From contig DASUMQ010000071.1 in assembly GCA_036277615.1 (NCBI GenBank), positions 1-10,283 on the forward strand: 10,283 nt of DNA. Direction: 5' to 3'. Positions 6,394 through 10,283 of the stretch are shown piece after piece (positions within the stretch are counted from its first letter, which is position 1; the number at the start of each line of letters is the position of its first letter). Both the position numbers and the translations under genes were made by a program. The DNA is from RPQJ01 sp036277615. Lineage in GTDB: Bacteria > Pseudomonadota > Gammaproteobacteria > Steroidobacterales > Steroidobacteraceae. The notes under the pieces are model-generated. The model did no database searches and had not been told where the DNA came from. It was given only the letters and a program-made list of their open reading frames with translations.

Positions 6394-8397
6394 ATGCAGC
6401 CGCCTGATGCGTCCCACGTCCGGGGTTCCTGTCGTCCGCACCTGCACATCTTCCTCGTGTGCGGGTTGATCACGGTGGTCGCGCTGAGCTTCGCCGGATG
6501 CCGCAGCTCGACGCCCCCGCAGACGACCGAAGCAACGGCACCGGCAACCGCGGCCCGCGCCGCGATCGCGTCAGCGTCGGACCCCGTCGTCACGACCGTG
6601 CAGAACTGGCCTGACGTCCACAGCTACGCGGCGCCGGACCGATTCGTCACGCGTCATTTCGAGCTCGACCTCACGGTCGACTTCGCCGAGCAACGGCTGC
6701 GTGGCGTCGTGACACTCGACGTCGAGCGGCTCGACCCCGCGGCGAACGAGCTCGTACTCGACACGCGCGACCTCGCGATCCGTTCGGTGTCGACCGCACC
6801 GGCCGGCCACGATGCGTTCGCACGAACGACCTTCACACTCGACCCGCCTCATCCGCAGCTCGGCAGTGCGTTGCGGGTCGTGATGCCCGCGACGGCTCGC
6901 CGGGTGCGCATCGACTACGCGACGTCGCCGACGGCGACCGGCTTGCAGTGGCTCGAGCCCGCTCAGACCGCGGGCAGGAGGCAGCCGTTCCTGTTCAGCC
7001 AGGCGCAATCACTGCATGCCCGCTCGTTCGTGCCGCTGCAGGACACGCCGCGTGTCCGGTCGACATATGCGGCCACACTGCGCGTCCCGGCGTCGCTCGT
7101 CGCCGTGATGGCCGCCGAGCCGGATCCGGCGAATGCTCGTGGACACGCGGCGTTCCGTTTCCGCATGCCGCAGCCGATCCCTTCGTACCTGCTCGCACTC
7201 GCCGTGGGCGACCTCGAGTTCGAAGCGATCGGCCGGCGCACGGGCGTGTGGGCGGAGCCGTCGATGCTCGCGGCCGCCGCACGGGAATTCGGCGACGTTG
7301 AGGCCATGCTCGAGCAGACCGAGGCGCTGTACGGGCCGTACCGATGGGGTCGCTACGACGTCCTCGTGCTGCCCCCGTCGTTCCCGTACGGCGGCATGGA
7401 GAATCCACGGCTCACGTTCATGACCCCGACGGTGATCGCGGGCGACAAGTCGCTCGTGGGCTTGCTCGCGCACGAGCTCGCGCATTCATGGTCGGGCAAC
7501 CTCGTCACCAATGCGACCTGGCGCGACAGCTGGCTCAACGAAGGATTCACGACGTACTTCGAGCGCCGGATCATGGAGGCCGTCTACGGCGACGAGCGCG
7601 CAAGGATGGAGTGGGGTGTCGGCTTGCAGGACTTGCGGACGGCGCTCGCGGAACTGCCGCCCGGGCAGGAGTGGCGCGGCGCGCTCGCCCCGGACCTCAG
7701 CACACATCTGGGCGAGGAGGGGTCGAGCGTTGCCTACGAAAAGGGGGCGCTGTTCCTGTACCAGCTGGAGCGACTGTACGGTCGCGCGGCGCTCGACTCG
7801 TTCCTGCAACGATGGTTCGACGAGCACGCGTTCACGAGCGTGACGACACCGCAGTTCGTGCGCGCGCTGCTGGATGGCTTGATCGCGGCGGACCCGACGC
7901 GGATCGATGCCGGATTCCTGCATCGCTGGATCGACGAGCCGGGCTTTCCCGAGGATGCGTTGCTGGTGAGATCCGACGCGTTCGCACGCGTGGACGCACA
8001 GCGCGCGCGATGGGAAAGCGGCGAACTGCCGACCGCGGCCCTCGAAACGCAGCGCTGGACCGTGCAGGAGTGGTTGCAGTTCCTCAACGGCGTGTCGCGG
8101 CCACAGGCAGTCGAGCGTCTCGCAGAGCTCGATCGACGGTTCGGCCTCACCGAGTCGCCGAATGCGGAGGTCGCGCACGCCTGGTACCGGCTCGCGCTCG
8201 CGAGCGGCTATCCCGGGCTCGAGCCGGCGCTCGAGCGCTACCTGACGGGCATCGGTCGCCTGAAACTGATCCGCCCGCTGTACGCGGACCTGATGAAGAC
8301 GCCGCAAGGCGCCCAGCTGGCACGCCGCGTGTATCAGAAGGCCCGGCCCGGCTATCACGCGATCGCGCAACGGGCGCTGGATCGAGTGGTAAAGTGA
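6394..8397 (+). CDS. M1 family aminopeptidase lipoprotein (leukotriene A4 hydrolase-like)
   Basis: A 667-residue zinc metallopeptidase. The N-terminus has a hydrophobic segment (about 18-34) ending in SFAGC, a near-canonical lipobox, so the protein is probably a lipid-anchored periplasmic enzyme. A Ser/Thr/Ala-rich linker follows, then an M1 N-terminal beta domain. The catalytic domain has exopeptidase motif GGMEN (333-337), zinc ligands H360 and H364 in HELAH, and E383 in WLNEGF, giving HEXXH-x18-E. Y448 in AYEKG matches the transition-state tyrosine. The C-terminal helical domain keeps R622 and K624 in GRLKLIRPLY, matching the Arg-x-Lys pair that binds the substrate carboxylate in leukotriene A4 hydrolase. 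It therefore looks like an active aminopeptidase releasing N-terminal residues from small peptides; an epoxide hydrolase activity is not implied. It is followed after 4 bp by the CPXCG-family gene, suggesting one transcript. The ribosome binding site before ATG 6394 is weak (AGAGAAA). Confidence 0.94.
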   Translation: MQPPDASHVRGSCRPHLHIFLVCGLITVVALSFAGCRSSTPPQTTEATAPATAARAAIASASDPVVTTVQNWPDVHSYAAPDRFVTRHFELDLTVDFAEQRLRGVVTLDVERLDPAANELVLDTRDLAIRSVSTAPAGHDAFARTTFTLDPPHPQLGSALRVVMPATARRVRIDYATSPTATGLQWLEPAQTAGRRQPFLFSQAQSLHARSFVPLQDTPRVRSTYAATLRVPASLVAVMAAEPDPANARGHAAFRFRMPQPIPSYLLALAVGDLEFEAIGRRTGVWAEPSMLAAAAREFGDVEAMLEQTEALYGPYRWGRYDVLVLPPSFPYGGMENPRLTFMTPTVIAGDKSLVGLLAHELAHSWSGNLVTNATWRDSWLNEGFTTYFERRIMEAVYGDERARMEWGVGLQDLRTALAELPPGQEWRGALAPDLSTHLGEEGSSVAYEKGALFLYQLERLYGRAALDSFLQRWFDEHAFTSVTTPQFVRALLDGLIAADPTRIDAGFLHRWIDEPGFPEDALLVRSDAFARVDAQRARWESGELPTAALETQRWTVQEWLQFLNGVSRPQAVERLAELDRRFGLTESPNAEVAHAWYRLALASGYPGLEPALERYLTGIGRLKLIRPLYADLMKTPQGAQLARRVYQKARPGYHAIAQRALDRVVK

Positions 8398-8401
8398 GTC
8401 G

Positions 8402-8719
8402 ATGAAGCGGCGAAACATTCCCGCGCTCGAACACCTGAAGCGGCGCGTTTCGGCGACGGACGCGGACGTGATCGACGAGCTGTACGGACTCGAGCCGGTC
8501 TACGAGCCCGACAGCCCGGAGCGCTCGCGCCTGACGACGGAGTTCGTGTCGATTCTGTGCCCGTACTGCTGGGAGCGATTCGAAACGCTGGTGGACTTGT
8601 CCGCAGGCTCGTTCAGCCACGTCGAGGACTGCCAGGTCTGCTGCCAGCCGATCCAGCTCAGCTGCGAGGTGGACGACGAGGGACGGTTGCTCGGCGTCAA
8701 GCCGGAGCGGATGGATTGA
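8402..8719 (+). CDS. CPXCG-motif cysteine-rich zinc-ribbon-like protein
   Basis: A 105-residue acidic protein with two cysteine pairs, CPYC (within SILCPYCWERF) and CQVC-C (within EDCQVCCQPIQLSC), plus the SAGSFSHVEDCQVCCQPI block typical of the small CPXCG-motif cysteine-rich family. Four of these cysteines probably bind zinc; the function of the family is unknown. Two oddities are visible. The glycine after the first CPXC is Trp here. The cysteine core is also preceded by about 50 charged residues, whereas the family is usually about 60 residues in total. The start ATG 8402 lies 4 bp after the peptidase stop, consistent with co-transcription. Its 3' end overlaps the convergent DUF2063 gene by 23 bp. 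An internal start nearer the cysteine core is possible, but no in-frame ATG is available there. Confidence 0.87.
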   Translation: MKRRNIPALEHLKRRVSATDADVIDELYGLEPVYEPDSPERSRLTTEFVSILCPYCWERFETLVDLSAGSFSHVEDCQVCCQPIQLSCEVDDEGRLLGVKPERMD

Positions 8720-9497
8720 CGGCGACGACGAGGTCTTCGCCGAACGCCCACGCGACGAGGCGGGCCAGCACGTCCGGCGACGTATTCGACCGGGCCACCG
8801 CCTCGGCGAACGTCGCGCCGCCGTGCAATTCCCCGAGCACGGCGTAGTCTTCGACATCGAGGCGGTAGACCGCCACGCCATCGTCGCTCGTGCAGACGCA
8901 CGCGCAACGTTCCGGTCCTGCGGCGAGGTCCACGGGCGCAGCCGTCGCCTCGTTCTGGTTTGCCTGCCAGACAGACCAGATCGGCCAGCGCGACTCGACC
9001 CGTCGCAGCGAGGGCTGCAAGCGAAGTCGCGCACCGTCGAGCGCCTCGGGGGGCAACATGCCGAGAATCGCCAGCGCTAAGGCGGGTTCGGTGGCCTCGG
9101 CCACGGCTTCCTCGCAGGCCCACTCGAGCCGCGCGAGGTCGGCGAGCCACGCGTACTCGGTGTCGTGGAGCCGCGCGACCAGCCAGCCGGGGAAGGCCTC
9201 GCCGACCCAGTGCAGGTCGCCGCTGCGCGAGGGGTGCACGGCGCGGTACTCGTGGGCGAGCTGCCGGAAGAAGTCCTCGCCGACCCGACGTCGCAGCACC
9301 GGATAGGTCAGCGCCAGCGCGCCGTGGAAGAACTGGCGGGCGTTATTGGCGTACACGGCGAGCCGGTCCGACACGGCAACGTTCGCCGGACCTGCGAACT
9401 CAGCGTGCGAGGAGACGGACTCGACCGATGGGCGCAGCGCGTGCGCCATCGCGCGCTGCACCGTGGCCAGCCCGCGCGCGTCGCGCTCAGGCGGCAT
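8697..9497 (-). CDS. DUF2063 family protein (HvfC/MbnC/BufC-like RiPP maturation partner)
   Basis: A 266-residue protein whose N-terminal half matches the DUF2063 putative DNA-binding/RiPP-partner fold: RLAVYANNARQFFHGALAL, then YPVLRRRVGEDFFRQLA, then HPSRSGDLHWVGEAFPGWL and LADLARLEWACEEA. The C-terminal half is a small winged-helix-like domain. In methanobactin and bufferin systems the family member forms a heterodimer with the DUF692 iron enzyme and helps present the precursor peptide. The gene overlaps the upstream DUF692 gene by 11 bp (9487-9497), which supports ATG 9497; an in-frame ATG at 9533 would add 12 residues and a longer overlap. Residues 198-202 read CACVC, a CxCxC cluster not expected at this position. 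The gene is the last of its operon and converges on the CPXCG gene. It is often annotated as DNA-binding, but the DUF692 neighbour makes a RiPP role more likely. Confidence 0.88.
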   Translation of the reverse strand: MPPERDARGLATVQRAMAHALRPSVESVSSHAEFAGPANVAVSDRLAVYANNARQFFHGALALTYPVLRRRVGEDFFRQLAHEYRAVHPSRSGDLHWVGEAFPGWLVARLHDTEYAWLADLARLEWACEEAVAEATEPALALAILGMLPPEALDGARLRLQPSLRRVESRWPIWSVWQANQNEATAAPVDLAAGPERCACVCTSDDGVAVYRLDVEDYAVLGELHGGATFAEAVARSNTSPDVLARLVAWAFGEDLVVAVNPSAPA

Positions 9498-10283
9498 GGG
9501 CGCGCACCGTGCGCAGCCGCGCGTCGGCGGCATTCGCCTCGGCGACCAGCGTTGCCAGGGCCGGCACGTCGTTGTCCCACTCGATCAGCGTCGGAATCGG
9601 CCCGAACCGTCGCAGCGCGCGCTCGTAAAGCGTCCACACCGCGGCGCATACCTCGGAGCCGTGGTCGTCGATGAGCAGTTCCTGCGCGCCGAAGCGCCGT
9701 CGTGAGTGACCGGCGAGGTGGATCTCGTGCACTGCGCGGACGGGCAGTGCGTCGAAGAACGCGTCGACGTCGAGACCGAGGTTGGCCGCGTTCACATAGG
9801 CGTTGTTGACGTCGAGGAGCAGACCGCAGCCCGACCGCTCGACGAGCGCCGCGAGGAACTCACCCTCGCTCAACGGCGCTCCTGCGAACCCGACGTAGGC
9901 ACTCAGGTTTTCGACGAGGATCTGTCGACCGAGGAAATCCTGCACTTCGCGGACGCGCGCGGCGAGGTGTTCCACCGCCTCGTCGGTGTGCGGCAATGGC
10001 AGCAGGTCGTTGAAGTGCTCCCCGTCGACGTGGGTCCAGCAGGCGTGCTCGCTCACCAGCGATGGTTCGAAGCGGCGCACGGCCTCCCGCACGCGCCGCA
10101 AGTGCTCGCGATCGAGCGGGTCGACCGAACCGAGGCCGAGCCCGACGCCGTGCAGGCTCAGGGGGTAGTGCGTCCGCAGTCGTTCGAGCGCACGGACGGC
10201 AGGACCGCCGTCGTGGAAGTAGTTCTCCGTGTGCGCCTCGAGCCAGCCGACGTCGGGCCGCTCGTGCTCGATCGCCGCGTGGT
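9487..10283 (-). CDS. DUF692 family iron enzyme (HvfB/MbnB/BufB-like), 5' end cut by window
   Basis: TIM-barrel multinuclear iron oxygenase of the MbnB/HvfB/BufB family. In characterised members it converts cysteines of a ribosomal precursor peptide into oxazolone-thioamide or thiooxazole groups that bind copper. The 264 visible residues run to the true stop, and the missing N-terminus is probably short (full members are about 270-300). Diagnostic blocks appear in order: WLEAHTENYF, YPLSLHGVGLGLGS, SEHACW, LPLPHTDEAVEHLAARV, ILVENLSAY, GLLLDVNNAYVNA, VHEIHLAGHSRRR, LLIDDHGSEV and PTLIEWDNDVP. The His, Glu, Asp and Asn residues that form the iron centre in the family (in LHG, SEH, VEN, DVNN, IHLAGH, DDH, EWD) are all present, so the enzyme looks active. 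The DUF2063 partner follows directly with an 11-bp overlap. The precursor gene, often a DUF2282-type bufferin, would be expected upstream past the right edge. The product identity is confident; copper as the physiological metal is inferred from the family. Confidence 0.93.
   Translation of the reverse strand, partial: HAAIEHERPDVGWLEAHTENYFHDGGPAVRALERLRTHYPLSLHGVGLGLGSVDPLDREHLRRVREAVRRFEPSLVSEHACWTHVDGEHFNDLLPLPHTDEAVEHLAARVREVQDFLGRQILVENLSAYVGFAGAPLSEGEFLAALVERSGCGLLLDVNNAYVNAANLGLDVDAFFDALPVRAVHEIHLAGHSRRRFGAQELLIDDHGSEVCAAVWTLYERALRRFGPIPTLIEWDNDVPALATLVAEANAADARLRTVRAHAA

Noticed and set aside
7344..8405. 353-codon plus-strand frame inside the M1 peptidase
   Set aside because: Out-of-frame shadow; the peptidase frame carries all catalytic motifs through this stretch.
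7486..8418. 310-codon minus-strand frame opposite the peptidase C-terminal part
   Set aside because: Composition is His/Arg/Glu-rich antisense without any family signature; the opposite strand is clearly coding.
9498..9533. Upstream ATG at 9533 for the DUF2063 gene
   Set aside because: It would add 12 residues (PTRGCARCAP-like) and lengthen the overlap with the DUF692 gene. The 11-bp overlap with ATG 9497 fits family lengths better.
1..10283. CRISPR arrays, tRNA/rRNA genes, insertion sequences, phage or anti-phage genes
   Set aside because: No regularly spaced repeats, RNA-gene signatures, transposase motifs or inverted terminal repeats were seen; coding density is high with ordinary chromosomal genes.

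Overview
The window is GC-rich, densely coded bacterial chromosome. Strong third-position GC bias leaves long spurious open frames opposite most real genes. The gene families (hybrid two-component kinase, BcsA/BcsS cellulose-type synthase, leukotriene-A4-hydrolase-like lipoprotein, CPXCG zinc-ribbon protein, DUF692/DUF2063 pair) suggest a Gram-negative proteobacterium, plausibly a high-GC gammaproteobacterium or relative. The exact lineage cannot be fixed from this sequence alone. No rRNA, tRNA, CRISPR array, insertion sequence or phage gene was seen.

Layout. (1) Positions 1-2129, minus strand: a hybrid sensor histidine kinase (GAF-PAS-HisKA-HATPase-REC), cut by the left edge inside its receiver domain. 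(2) 2130-2407: a divergent regulatory region with a CRP/FNR-type palindrome (GTGA-N6-TCAC core). (3) 2408-5328, plus strand: a two-gene operon with a 4-bp overlap. The first gene is a BcsA-type processive glycosyltransferase with an intact PilZ c-di-GMP motif pair and an unassigned C-terminal tail. The second is a BcsS-like outer-membrane protein. (4) 5329-6288, minus strand: a thioredoxin-reductase-like flavoprotein with a CPYC motif, lying stop-to-stop against bcsS. (5) 6394-8719, plus strand: an M1 aminopeptidase lipoprotein followed after 4 bp by a small cysteine-rich zinc-ribbon protein. (6) 8697-10283, minus strand: a DUF2063 (HvfC/MbnC/BufC-like) and a DUF692 (HvfB/MbnB/BufB-like) gene. 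These are the maturation machinery of a bufferin/methanobactin-type copper RiPP pathway. Its precursor gene would be expected just beyond the right edge.

How the parts may work together. The kinase and the polysaccharide synthase share a divergent promoter region, so envelope sensing, a possible CRP-family input and c-di-GMP could converge on exopolysaccharide output; this is inference from arrangement. The usual BcsB, BcsZ and BcsC partners are absent from both sides, making this a minimal synthase/outer-membrane pair. The right-hand DUF692/DUF2063 pair is an independent metal-homeostasis operon. The most noteworthy items are the minimal bcsA-bcsS module with its extra C-terminal tail, the edge-truncated RiPP operon with a CxCxC cluster in its DUF2063 protein, and the flavoenzyme whose NAD(P)H-binding glycine motif is altered.
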